Counted from the stretch's first letter, positions 6,697 through 14,505 are shown. The stretch is 17,425 nt of DNA from an uncultured Flavobacteriaceae bacterium (GCA_938074515.1 CALJFV010000045.1:1-17425), one strand, 5' to 3'. The notes: a model not told the origin generated them from the sequence alone. Program-made: numbers and translations.

Positions 6697-8351
6697 GGTG
6701 ACTCTGGTTTTTGATCGGTCTGTGGAATTTCCAGGGACACCGAATTAATGATACGTTCTTTTAATCCTTGAGCGAATCGATCATCATCGACAAAGGCGAC
6801 CATAACGGTTTGTATTCCGCCCTGCTGGTCAAAAACAAGGAGTTCGTATTGATGGGATTCGGCACCAACTTGGCCTGAGGCATCTGCCACATTAAAGCTC
6901 CCAAAAGCCCTAATTCCTTTAATTCCCTCTGGCGTTTCAAAAGACTCATCTTTTACGATAAGGGTTCTTGCCCCCTGCTCTTCTAATAAAACTAGAGAAC
7001 GGTTTAACGCCATGGCAATATTCCAATTCTCATCAGGCTGAGTTTGCGTGGAGGTTACCGCTATATAAAACTCATCCTCTAGAGTAGAGGCCTCAAATAT
7101 TGCTGTACCCCGGGCTGAGAGACTGTCTTGATCAGGATGATTGTAAATCTTACGCACGAGAATCTCTGGGGATTCCAAAATCACGGCTGGCACCCCATAC
7201 TCGCTTTTATACCAACGGCCTTCGGCCAAATCACGCATTTTATTGCCTAAAATCTGATCTCGGGCCTCTTGTGGCCCAACATAAAACACATAAGCGGCTA
7301 GGGCAGTTCCCAACACAGCTGCGGAATAGATCCATTGGCGTTTGCGCTTTTGCCGTGCTTTTAAAGCGGCTCTGGCCGCTGCGTCTAATGCCGCTTGCTC
7401 GTCCTCAGGTTCTGGCTCAGGAATACTGGCCTTTAAAGCTTCAATGATTAATCTAGCCTCTGAAAAATCCAGCTGCCACTGCTCCTTCGTTACATTGGCC
7501 TTGGCAAACTTGATCAAATCAGCACGACGCAAAATCTGACCAAGTGCGTTAATCGTTTCGATTTCTATCTTGTAATGTGCTCCTAATCGATGCAACTCTA
7601 ATCGATCTAATAGCTCATCTGTTGTGCTTTCTAAGGCTCTATCATCGATTTCACGGTGGATGTAGGTTTTGAGGACCTCAGTGAGTTCCGAATATCGCCC
7701 CTTAAATCCAATTTGCGCAACTGAATCATCAGTCATTAGCTTTTCAAGCCTTTGTCGCGCCTCTTGATATGGGGGAAGCGGAGGGGGTGCGAGCGCCTGT
7801 TCTTGTGACTTTTTTCTGCGTTGTAACCAAAATAATGCGCCAAGTAAGACCACGCCCAAAAGGATTAACCAAGGCCAAATAGGACCACTTTGTAGTGGAA
7901 CTTGTGCCGAAGGTTTTATGGAAAAAATTTGTTGTTGGGTAGTGTCAACAGGAATTGTCAACACAGCCACATCGAATTCCGGCGTATCAAAGGCACTGTC
8001 ATTAATCATTACCCTTTGCTTGCTGAGTCGATGGTAGCCGGAGTCAAATTGGGTTAATCCATATTTTTTAAGTAATTGCCAACGGCGCTTATTGCTCTGG
8101 TCTCTCAGGGTATCAACGGCATAACTGCGGATGACTTCAAATGCGCCAAAAGATTTGCCTTCGGGAAACATAACAAAATCCGTGCTGTCTGCCTGTACTT
8201 GAATTAAAAACTCAAGCTCTTCACCGATCCGAATCTGGGTGGTATCCACGGAGGCCTTAACTTGGGCATCCATTTGTTGCCCTGTCGCTAAGGTCAAAAT
8301 CAAAAGGACCCCAAAAACCCCCCAGCGCCATAATTGGCTGATTCTGTTCAT
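6693..8351 (-). CDS. BatD-like two-membrane-segment protein of the Bat operon, uncharacterised (552 aa)
   Basis: I cannot assign a biochemical function. The order seen is: signal peptide (residues 1-30, ending QQMDAQ); a beta-rich periplasmic region at 31-155 that starts like BatD ('VKASVDTTQIRIGEELEF'); a membrane segment at about 158-176; a charged helical cytoplasmic part at 177-337, including a YSELTEVLKTYIHREID segment similar to the cytoplasmic part of DUF4381-type proteins; a second membrane segment at about 340-357; and a C-terminal domain at 358-552. I chose the ATG at 8351 because a signal peptide starts there; the frame is open to 8477, but that extension overlaps the DUF58 gene and looks non-coding. 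It sits 28 nt after the DUF58 gene and overlaps batA by 4 nt. This slot in flavobacterial Bat operons usually holds a poorly characterised membrane protein. Confidence 0.82.
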   Translation of the reverse strand: MNRISQLWRWGVFGVLLILTLATGQQMDAQVKASVDTTQIRIGEELEFLIQVQADSTDFVMFPEGKSFGAFEVIRSYAVDTLRDQSNKRRWQLLKKYGLTQFDSGYHRLSKQRVMINDSAFDTPEFDVAVLTIPVDTTQQQIFSIKPSAQVPLQSGPIWPWLILLGVVLLGALFWLQRRKKSQEQALAPPPLPPYQEARQRLEKLMTDDSVAQIGFKGRYSELTEVLKTYIHREIDDRALESTTDELLDRLELHRLGAHYKIEIETINALGQILRRADLIKFAKANVTKEQWQLDFSEARLIIEALKASIPEPEPEDEQAALDAAARAALKARQKRKRQWIYSAAVLGTALAAYVFYVGPQEARDQILGNKMRDLAEGRWYKSEYGVPAVILESPEILVRKIYNHPDQDSLSARGTAIFEASTLEDEFYIAVTSTQTQPDENWNIAMALNRSLVLLEEQGARTLIVKDESFETPEGIKGIRAFGSFNVADASGQVGAESHQYELLVFDQQGGIQTVMVAFVDDDRFAQGLKERIINSVSLEIPQTDQKPESP

Positions 8352-8379
8352 TGGATGTTTTCTTGATGCACTCACTCCC

Positions 8380-9246
8380 TTACGCTCTATTTTTAAAATA
8401 ACCCAAAAGCTTTTTGACATAACTCTCCTGCAGACTGCAATCAATAGTCCCTGCGCCACATTTTGTAAAGGCCTCATTAAAGTCGCTCACCCTTTTCTGA
8501 TAAGCCAAATGATGATTCCGCCGTACGGTTTTACTTCCGGTATGGATCAGGCGTCGTTCCCCTGTTTCGCGATCCAGCATTTCAACCATTCCCAAATTAG
8601 GAAGCGCAGCCTCGCTTTGGTCGTAAACGCGAATCCCTGTGACATCGTGCTTACGTGCCGCAATACGCAGGGACGACAGAAATGAAGCGCTGATAAAATC
8701 TGAAAGCACAAAAACAATGGCCTTTTTTTTCATGACCGAAGTCAGATATTTCAAGGCCGCACCAATATCCGTTTTTTTGCCTTGAGGTTTAAATTCTAGC
8801 AGTTCTCGAATGACTCGCAAAACGTGCGATTTGCCCTTTTTTGGGGGGATGAACAATTCAATTTGATCAGTAAATAAGATCAACCCTATTTTATCGTTGT
8901 TTTGCAAAGCAGAAAATGCCAGCGTCGCTGCAATTTCAGTGAGCATTTCCCCCTTAAACTGTTGTTGAGTGCCATAAAACTCAGACTGGCTCACATCGAC
9001 CATCAGCATTAGGGTAAGCTCACGCTCTTCTTCAAAAATCTTGACAAAAGGCTCGTTATAGCGTGCCGTAACATTCCAATCAATCGCCCGAATATCATCG
9101 CCGTACTGATAGCTCCGCACTTCGCTAAAGGTCATTCCTCGGCCCTTAAATGTAGAATGATATTCACCACCAAAAACATGGTCGCTTAGGCGCCGTGTCT
9201 TGATTTCTATAGCACGAACTTTTTTTAAAAGGGTCTTGGTATCCAC
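8380..9246 (-). CDS. DUF58 / vWA-like protein of the MoxR-Bat operon (288 aa)
   Basis: The protein is soluble and has no membrane segment. The DUF58 signature occupies residues about 35-62 (GRGMTFSEVRSYQYGDD, then IDWNVTAR). A vWA-like fold follows with a MIDAS-type motif D84-x-S86-x-S88 ('VDVSQS'), a T159-D160 pair in 'GKKTDIGAAL', and 'LSDF' at 181-184. DUF58 proteins almost always neighbour MoxR ATPases and are thought to be cytoplasmic adaptors or substrates of them. The start codon is GTG at 9246-9244: it gives the usual family N-terminus (MDTK..LLKKV) and no in-frame ATG lies between it and the moxR stop. A 53-nt gap with a 14-bp perfect palindrome separates it from moxR. The length is typical. 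Confidence 0.93.
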   Translation of the reverse strand: MDTKTLLKKVRAIEIKTRRLSDHVFGGEYHSTFKGRGMTFSEVRSYQYGDDIRAIDWNVTARYNEPFVKIFEEERELTLMLMVDVSQSEFYGTQQQFKGEMLTEIAATLAFSALQNNDKIGLILFTDQIELFIPPKKGKSHVLRVIRELLEFKPQGKKTDIGAALKYLTSVMKKKAIVFVLSDFISASFLSSLRIAARKHDVTGIRVYDQSEAALPNLGMVEMLDRETGERRLIHTGSKTVRRNHHLAYQKRVSDFNEAFTKCGAGTIDCSLQESYVKKLLGYFKNRA

Positions 9247-9252
9247 AATGGT

Positions 9253-9266
9253 GTAGTTTAAACTAC
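9253..9266. repeat. 14-bp perfect palindrome between moxR and the DUF58 gene
   Basis: GTAGTTTAAACTAC reads the same on both strands. It lies 6 bp upstream of the GTG start of the DUF58 gene, in the only sizeable gap among the first operon genes. A smaller inverted repeat, CAATT/AATTG with a 9-nt loop, follows at 9272-9290. It could be an operator, part of an internal regulatory site, or an RNA element affecting DUF58 translation. No function can be assigned from sequence alone. Confidence 0.45.
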
Positions 9267-9300
9267 GGGTTCAATTATTTCTTTGAATTGGCGCTGATCC

Positions 9301-10305
9301 CTAAGGGACTTCGATTACATCAATGATACGATGAATCAAGGCCACAGAGGTTACTTCTTCTGCTTCAGCCTCATAAGTAATGCCCACTCGGTGTCGCAAT
9401 ACATCGTCTACCACCGCGCGGACATCCTCGGGAATAACATAACCTCTGCCTTTGATAAAGGCATAGCTCTTAGCCGCAAGGGCCAAGTTGATGCTTCCGC
9501 GCGGGGATGCGCCATAGCTAATTAGCGGTTTTAAATCGGATAAATTATATTCCTCCGGACGGCGAGTCGCAAAAATAATGTCTAGAATATAGCGCTCTAT
9601 TTTCTCGTCCATGTATACTTGCCGCACCGCGTTTTGCGCCTTTTTAATTTGGGCTAGTGTGACGACGCGCTTTACCGACTCCAAACCACCATTTAAATTT
9701 TGTCGAATGATGAGCTGTTCTTCAGCCAATGCCGGATAATCAATTACTGTTTTGAGCATAAAACGGTCAACTTGAGCTTCCGGAAGTGGGTAAGTCCCTT
9801 CTTGTTCGATAGGGTTCTGCGTGGCCATAACCAAAAATGGTTGGTCCAGCTTGAAGGTCTCATCCCCAATAGTCACTTGGTGTTCCTGCATGGCTTCAAG
9901 TAATGCTGATTGAACTTTGGCAGGAGCACGATTGATCTCATCTGCCAGCACAAAGTTGGCAAAGATTGGTCCTTTTTTGATGCTGAAATCATTGGTTTTC
10001 ATGTTGTAGATCATCGTTCCAATAACATCCGCAGGCAAAAGGTCTGGTGTAAATTGTACCCGACTAAACGAACCTTTTACGGCTTTGGACAGTGTGTTAA
10101 TGGCCAAAGTCTTTGCCAAACCGGGCACGCCCTCAAGGAGAATATGCCCTTGTGATAAGAGCCCAATGAGCAATCGTTCTATCATGTGTTTTTGGCCGAC
10201 TATGACTTTGTTCATCTCTTGAGCGAGCAAATTCACAATGGCACTTTCGCGCTCAATCATTTCGTTGAGCATTCCTAAATCCTGCGGGGTCTGATTAGAT
10301 TCCAT
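9301..10305 (-). CDS. moxR: MoxR-family AAA+ ATPase, first gene of the Bat operon (334 aa)
   Basis: This is a cytoplasmic AAA+ ATPase of the MoxR class, thought to act as a chaperone that remodels vWA-domain proteins. The nucleotide-binding elements are complete: Walker A G59-V-P-G-L-A-K65-T66, Walker B 'FVLADE' (118-123, D122/E123), sensor 1 in 'ATQNP' (161-165), an arginine in 'PEAQVDRF' (R181), and sensor 2 in 'GASPRGS' (265-271, R269). The lid domain follows to the C-terminus. The length of about 330 residues is standard. It opens the operon containing three MIDAS-bearing partners (DUF58, BatA, BatB), its expected clients. The start is the ATG at 10305-10303. The 180-bp upstream region holds a plausible promoter (10409-10438) and a leader hairpin (10369-10388). 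Confidence 0.95.
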   Translation of the reverse strand: MESNQTPQDLGMLNEMIERESAIVNLLAQEMNKVIVGQKHMIERLLIGLLSQGHILLEGVPGLAKTLAINTLSKAVKGSFSRVQFTPDLLPADVIGTMIYNMKTNDFSIKKGPIFANFVLADEINRAPAKVQSALLEAMQEHQVTIGDETFKLDQPFLVMATQNPIEQEGTYPLPEAQVDRFMLKTVIDYPALAEEQLIIRQNLNGGLESVKRVVTLAQIKKAQNAVRQVYMDEKIERYILDIIFATRRPEEYNLSDLKPLISYGASPRGSINLALAAKSYAFIKGRGYVIPEDVRAVVDDVLRHRVGITYEAEAEEVTSVALIHRIIDVIEVP

Positions 10306-10368
10306 AATTACATCCTTCCATTAAAAAAGACCGTACACGATTGAACGATCTTAAATTTCACGACGCAA

Positions 10369-10388
10369 ATTGATGATAATTCATCAAT
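10369..10388. repeat. 20-bp inverted repeat in the moxR leader
   Basis: ATTGATGA and TCATCAAT are perfect 8-bp arms around TAAT. If transcription begins near 10404, as the promoter match suggests, the repeat lies in the moxR 5' leader, about 64 nt before the ATG, and would fold as an 8-bp stem with a 4-nt loop. It could equally be a DNA operator for moxR or for the divergent reductase gene. Confidence 0.45.
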
Positions 10389-10408
10389 CGGCCTGTTAAT
10401 AATTGGTT

Positions 10409-10438
10409 AAAAAATACAATAAATAAAGGGCCTAACAA
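10409..10438 (-). promoter_or_regulatory. Probable promoter of the moxR-Bat operon
   Basis: On the minus strand a TTG at 10438-10436 is followed, after 19 nt, by TATTTTTT at 10416-10409, which matches TAnnTTTG at 7 of 8 positions. This spacing equals that of the better matches elsewhere in the window. It implies a leader of roughly 100 nt. For the divergent reductase gene only a weaker element, TAATTTTA at 10462-10469, was seen, without a -33 partner. Confidence 0.42.
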
Positions 10439-10485
10439 CGATTTATCCCCAATAAAATGTCTAATTTTAAATTAAACTTTTTGTC

Positions 10486-11355
10486 ATGAAAAATTCATTC
10501 TCTTCGGTTATTGTTGGATGCATGGATTGGGGCTCTTGGCGTCGAAATTTTGACACCTCTGAAATGACGGAACTAATTGAGGAGAGTGTCTCCCTTGGGC
10601 TCACCAGCTTTGATCACGCCGATATTTATGGGGATTACACTGTCGAAGAACAATTTGGTAAGGCTCTCGATAAAGCCAATGTGTCTCGACAAGACCTTCA
10701 AATTATAAGTAAATGTGGGATACAATATTCCTGTGAAGCGCGGCCACACTCTGTAAAACACTATCAATACGACACGGCTTACATTATTGAGAGTGCAGAG
10801 CGCTCCATCGCTCATTTACAATGTGACTATCTTGATCTTTTTTTGTTACATCGTCCTAGCCCTTTGATGCGTCCCGAGGCCGTGGCCGAAGCAGTAAATA
10901 CACTCAAAGCTCAAGGCAAAATAAAAGCCTTTGGCGTGTCGAATTTTACGCCCAGCCAAACCGATCTAATAGCCACGCAAAGCCAGATAGCGGTTAATCA
11001 AATTCAGTGTTCTTTGACCCACCTCAGTCCATTTTTTGACGGAAGTCTGGACCACATGATGACCCATGGAATTAGTCCCATGGCCTGGAGTCCCATCGGC
11101 AAAGTATTTAAAGACAAGAGTGAATCAACCTATAGAATTCATGCCGTGCTCAATAAATTGTGCGAGGAATATCAAGCGACAAAAGATCAAATCGTTTTGG
11201 CTTGGCTTATGGCGCATCCTTCAGGGATCATTCCTGTAGTGGGGACCACCCAAAAAGAACGATTGGCTACAGCGGCTAAAGCCGCCGAAATTAAACTTTC
11301 GGAAATCCATTGGTTCGAGCTGTTAGTCGCTAGCCAAGGTCATAAGGTACCCTAA
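10486..11355 (+). CDS. Aldo/keto reductase family oxidoreductase (289 aa)
   Basis: This is a cytoplasmic NAD(P)H-dependent reductase of the aldo/keto reductase superfamily, most like the YdhF-type subgroup. The (beta/alpha)8 barrel hallmarks are visible: the catalytic tetrad D43 and Y48 in 'FDHADIYGD', K76 in 'SKCG', and H122 in 'LLHRPS'. 'FGVSNFTPSQ' (149-158) and 'NQIQCSL' (171-177) are the usual strand 5-6 elements. The 'GIIPVVGTTQKERL' segment (247-260) forms the cofactor phosphate-binding region. The physiological substrate cannot be deduced. It is the first of three plus-strand genes (14-nt gap to the next), probably an operon, divergent from moxR across 180 bp. The start is the ATG at 10486; the length is normal. 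Confidence 0.9.
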   Translation: MKNSFSSVIVGCMDWGSWRRNFDTSEMTELIEESVSLGLTSFDHADIYGDYTVEEQFGKALDKANVSRQDLQIISKCGIQYSCEARPHSVKHYQYDTAYIIESAERSIAHLQCDYLDLFLLHRPSPLMRPEAVAEAVNTLKAQGKIKAFGVSNFTPSQTDLIATQSQIAVNQIQCSLTHLSPFFDGSLDHMMTHGISPMAWSPIGKVFKDKSESTYRIHAVLNKLCEEYQATKDQIVLAWLMAHPSGIIPVVGTTQKERLATAAKAAEIKLSEIHWFELLVASQGHKVP

Positions 11356-11369
11356 TTTTAAACAAGTAA

Positions 11370-12140
11370 ATGACGCGACTCAATAACAAAACAGCCTTAA
11401 TTACCGGGGCCACCTCAGGAATTGGTCTAGCCACGGCGAGAGCCCTAGCCCAAGAAGGCTGTCGCCTGATTATCACAGGGCGCCGTAGCCAGCGATTGAG
11501 CGCATTAGCTCAAGAGTTAGAGGCCATGGTTCCAGTGCTGACCCTTAATTTTGATGTGCGTGACCGCCAGCGTGTCTTTGCACTATTGGGTGATCTACCC
11601 AATGAATTTAGCACCGTCGATATATTGATCAATAACGCTGGCAATGCCCACGGATTAGATTCAATTCAAGAGGGGGACCCTGATGATTGGGACGCCATGA
11701 TTGACATAAACGTTAAAGGGCTTTTGTATGTTTCAAAGGCAATCATCCCTGGAATGATTGCACGAGCCTCAGGACATGTGATCCATATTGGTTCCACTGC
11801 GGGTAAAGAAGTTTACCCCAAAGGCAACGTCTATTGCGCCAGCAAACATGCTGTAGAGGCCCTCAACCATGGCATGCGTATTGACCTCAATGGAACCGGC
11901 ATAAAAATCAGTGCTATTCATCCTGGTCTTGTCGAAACCGAATTTAGCCAAGTGCGCTTCAAAGGCGATACCGCGCGCGCAGAGCAGGTTTATAACGGGT
12001 TCACCCCGCTTCGTCCTGAGGACATCGCCGAAATCATCGTCTTTGTTTTGGGCCGGCCCCCGCATGTGAATATTGCGGATCTCATGGTCATGTGTCTGGA
12101 CCAGGCTTCAAGTACCGTAGTAAACAAAAAAACCTCATAG
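11370..12140 (+). CDS. Short-chain dehydrogenase/reductase, YdfG-like (256 aa)
   Basis: A classical SDR with a Rossmann fold. The cofactor motif T12-G13-x-x-x-G17-I-G19 is followed by 'GRRSQRL' (37-43), whose arginines suggest NADP(H) preference. 'NNAG' lies at 88-91. The catalytic residues are N114, S142 ('IGSTAG'), Y155 and K159 ('YCASK'). The overall pattern, including 'GLVETEFSQVRFKGD' (186-200), resembles the YdfG/3-hydroxy-acid dehydrogenase branch that oxidises serine- or 3-hydroxypropionate-like substrates; the substrate is inferred only. It sits 14 nt after the aldo/keto reductase gene. Its TAG shares a base with the GTG start of the phosphatase gene, so the pair is likely translationally coupled. 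Confidence 0.92.
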   Translation: MTRLNNKTALITGATSGIGLATARALAQEGCRLIITGRRSQRLSALAQELEAMVPVLTLNFDVRDRQRVFALLGDLPNEFSTVDILINNAGNAHGLDSIQEGDPDDWDAMIDINVKGLLYVSKAIIPGMIARASGHVIHIGSTAGKEVYPKGNVYCASKHAVEALNHGMRIDLNGTGIKISAIHPGLVETEFSQVRFKGDTARAEQVYNGFTPLRPEDIAEIIVFVLGRPPHVNIADLMVMCLDQASSTVVNKKTS

Positions 12141-12865
12141 TGGCCAAGTATGTGATCGGAGACATTCACGGAGGCGCGCGTGCCCTAGCGCAACTTATGG
12201 AGCGTGCCCCTCTTGCCCCTGAGGACGAGCTCATTTTTTTGGGAGATTACTTAGACGGCTGGTCTGAAGGGCCACAAGTTATCGAAGCCCTTATGACGCT
12301 CTCTAAACAGTACTCCTGCCGCTTTATACGAGGCAATCATGATGCCCTTTGTTTAGATTATTTAAAGTATGGCAAGGCCCCAGAACTTTGGGTGTTGCAC
12401 GGAGGCCAAAGTTCTATAGACGCATACAAATCTTGTTCCCCCGAGCAAATTGAGCGACACATTAAATTCTTAGAAGAGCTTGAAAATTATATAGAGCTTG
12501 ATCGCAAACTTTATGTTCACGCGGGTTTCTCCCATCCAAAGGGGCCGGGTGAAGAATTTCAACCCCACATGGTTTATTGGGACCGAAGCCTTTGGGAGAC
12601 GGCAAGGGCAGCGCATCAATTAAAGGACGAGGATTCTTGGCAATATCCCGAGCGCCTCAAGTTATACAGTGAAATTTACATCGGACATACTCCTGTGCAA
12701 CGCATCGGGGCCTCGACACCTTTTCGAGCTTCAAATGTCTGGAATATCGATACCGGGGCCGCTTTTGATGGCCCATTGAGCATGATCAATACAGAAACCA
12801 AAGCCTATTGGCAAAGCGATCCCCTGCCCAGCCTTTACCCAAATGAAATCGGGCGACAGGCTTGA
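12140..12865 (+). CDS. Calcineurin-like metallophosphoesterase, PPP-type protein phosphatase (241 aa)
   Basis: All metal-binding motifs of the PPP phosphatase family are present in order: 'GDIHGG' (D8, H10), 'GDYLDGW' (D36, D39), 'RGNHDAL' (N66, H67), 'YVHAGF' (H127) and 'IGHTPV' (H183). The enzyme should hydrolyse phosphoesters with two metal ions. Bacterial relatives (PrpA/PrpB type) dephosphorylate proteins, and some cleave dinucleoside polyphosphates; the sequence does not decide. I chose the GTG at 12140, which overlaps the preceding TAG by one base and gives the family's usual start a few residues before GDIHG. Another in-frame GTG at 12092 would add 16 unlikely residues over the dehydrogenase gene. 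It is the last gene of the three-gene operon. The 65 bp to the convergent aldehyde dehydrogenase gene shows no clear terminator. Confidence 0.88.
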   Translation: MAKYVIGDIHGGARALAQLMERAPLAPEDELIFLGDYLDGWSEGPQVIEALMTLSKQYSCRFIRGNHDALCLDYLKYGKAPELWVLHGGQSSIDAYKSCSPEQIERHIKFLEELENYIELDRKLYVHAGFSHPKGPGEEFQPHMVYWDRSLWETARAAHQLKDEDSWQYPERLKLYSEIYIGHTPVQRIGASTPFRASNVWNIDTGAAFDGPLSMINTETKAYWQSDPLPSLYPNEIGRQA

Positions 12866-12930
12866 ACATTATTTCTATCGTCGACAATTGTGTCCGCCTT
12901 GTGCTTTAAGCCAAAGGGTTAGATGTCTGC

Positions 12931-14484
12931 TTATAAATCGAACTTAATGCCTTGAGCCAAAGGCAATTCTGTCGTGTAATTAATGGTATTGGTCTGACGA
13001 CGCATGTAAACTTTCCAAGCATCACTTCCCGATTCTCGACCACCCCCGGTTTCTTTTTCACCACCAAAGGCGCCACCAATCTCAGCGCCTGACGTACCAA
13101 TATTGACATTGGCAATACCGCAGTCACTTCCTGCATGGCTTAAAAATAACTCAGCCTCTCTGAGGTTGTTGGTCATGATCGCACTAGAGAGTCCTTGCGC
13201 AACACCATTTTGTTGGGCTATCGCATTTTCTACTCCGCCTGAATACTTCATGAGATAAAGTATTGGCGCAAAGGTTTCATGTTGTACAATTTCATAGTGA
13301 TTCTCCGCCTCTGCAATAGCCGGCTTGACGTAGCATCCGCTTTCGTAACCTGGGCCATCGAGCGTGCCTCCTGGCACCAAAAGAGAACCTCCTTCAGCAA
13401 CCACCTTTTCCAAAGCAGATACATACATGCCAACAGCATCTTTGTCAATTAATGGCCCTACGTGGTTGTTTTGATCCAGAGGATTTCCAATGCGCAATTG
13501 TTCATATGCACTGGCTAAAGCCTCTTTAACCTGATCGTAAATCGACTCATGGATAATCAAACGACGGGTTGAGGTACAACGCTGTCCACAAGTTCCCACT
13601 GCGCCAAAGACTGCGCCGATCACGGTCATTTTAATGTCGGCGTCCGGGGTGACTATAATCGCATTGTTCCCACCTAACTCGAGGAGACTGCGCCCCAATC
13701 GTTCCGCAACGGTTTGTGCGACTATTTTACCCATACGGGTTGACCCAGTTGCAGAAATCAAAGGTACGCGTGGGTCTTGTGTCATCATTTGACCGACCTT
13801 ATAATCTCCGTTAATTAAACAAGAAATCCCCTCAGGTAAGTTGTTTTTTGCAAATACTGTGGCTGCAATTTTCTGGCAAGCGATACCACAAAGAGGCGCT
13901 TTTTCTGAAGGCTTCCAAACACAAACATCTCCACAAATCCATGCCAAAGCAGTATTCCAGCACCAAACAGCAACTGGGAAGTTAAAGGCAGATATAATTC
14001 CCACAACCCCAAGTGGATGGTATTGATCGTACATGCGGTGCCCAAAACGCTCACTGTGCATGGTAAATCCATGTAATTGGCGGGACAGACCCACGGCAAA
14101 ATCGCAAATGTCAATCATTTCTTGAACCTCACCGAGTCCTTCTTGTAGACTCTTTCCCATTTCATAGGACACCAATTGGCCCAGCGGTTCTTTTAAACGA
14201 CGTAACTCTTCACCAAACTGACGCACAACTTCACCACGCAGTGGTGCTGGTTTAATACGCCATTGTTTAAACGCCTCTGTAGCCGCTTCCATTACCTTTG
14301 CATAATCCTCAGGGGAAGTTACTGAGACTTTGCCGATTAAATGTCCATCTACTGGGGAGTGTGAGGGGATAAATTGGTCTGTACCAAACCAGGTATTTCC
14401 CGTTGAGGTTCCTTGGTTCTGTGGCGCAACACCAAGTTGTTTAAGCACCTCTTGAATGGCCGCAGCGTTGTTCGTGTTTGTCAT
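12931..14484 (-). CDS. Aldehyde dehydrogenase, ALDH7 (antiquitin) type (517 aa)
   Basis: An NAD(P)-dependent aldehyde dehydrogenase of the ALDH7 class, whose members oxidise alpha-aminoadipate semialdehyde/piperideine-6-carboxylate in lysine breakdown and also act on other aldehydes. Catalytic residues are visible: N167 in 'SAFNFPVAVW', E269 in 'LLELGGNN', nucleophile C303 in 'GQRCTSTRR', and E403 in 'HETFAPI'. The tail 'GGEKETGGGRESGSDAWK' (474-491) is diagnostic of ALDH7 rather than the 2-aminomuconate-semialdehyde dehydrogenases. I chose the ATG at 14484; the frame also has a TTG at 14493, but the ATG fits the strong promoter at 14506-14536. It lies downstream of, and codirectional with, the 3-hydroxyanthranilate dioxygenase gene. 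The substrate remains an inference. Confidence 0.93.
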   Translation of the reverse strand: MTNTNNAAAIQEVLKQLGVAPQNQGTSTGNTWFGTDQFIPSHSPVDGHLIGKVSVTSPEDYAKVMEAATEAFKQWRIKPAPLRGEVVRQFGEELRRLKEPLGQLVSYEMGKSLQEGLGEVQEMIDICDFAVGLSRQLHGFTMHSERFGHRMYDQYHPLGVVGIISAFNFPVAVWCWNTALAWICGDVCVWKPSEKAPLCGIACQKIAATVFAKNNLPEGISCLINGDYKVGQMMTQDPRVPLISATGSTRMGKIVAQTVAERLGRSLLELGGNNAIIVTPDADIKMTVIGAVFGAVGTCGQRCTSTRRLIIHESIYDQVKEALASAYEQLRIGNPLDQNNHVGPLIDKDAVGMYVSALEKVVAEGGSLLVPGGTLDGPGYESGCYVKPAIAEAENHYEIVQHETFAPILYLMKYSGGVENAIAQQNGVAQGLSSAIMTNNLREAELFLSHAGSDCGIANVNIGTSGAEIGGAFGGEKETGGGRESGSDAWKVYMRRQTNTINYTTELPLAQGIKFDL

Positions 14485-14505
14485 GGTCGTCAATTAAATT
14501 TTGCG

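Noticed and set aside
8352..8477. N-terminal extension of the BatD-like gene up to a start at 8477.
   Set aside because: It overlaps the DUF58 coding sequence by about 100 nt, and the signal peptide begins precisely at the ATG at 8351.
8239..8685. Plus-strand 148-codon open frame across the junction of the DUF58 and BatD-like genes.
   Set aside because: It runs antisense through two well-supported coding regions, shows no recognisable domain and has a shadow-like composition.
12092..12139. Upstream GTG start for the phosphatase gene.
   Set aside because: It would add 16 unlikely residues overlapping the SDR gene; the GTG at 12140 with a TAGTG overlap fits the family start better.
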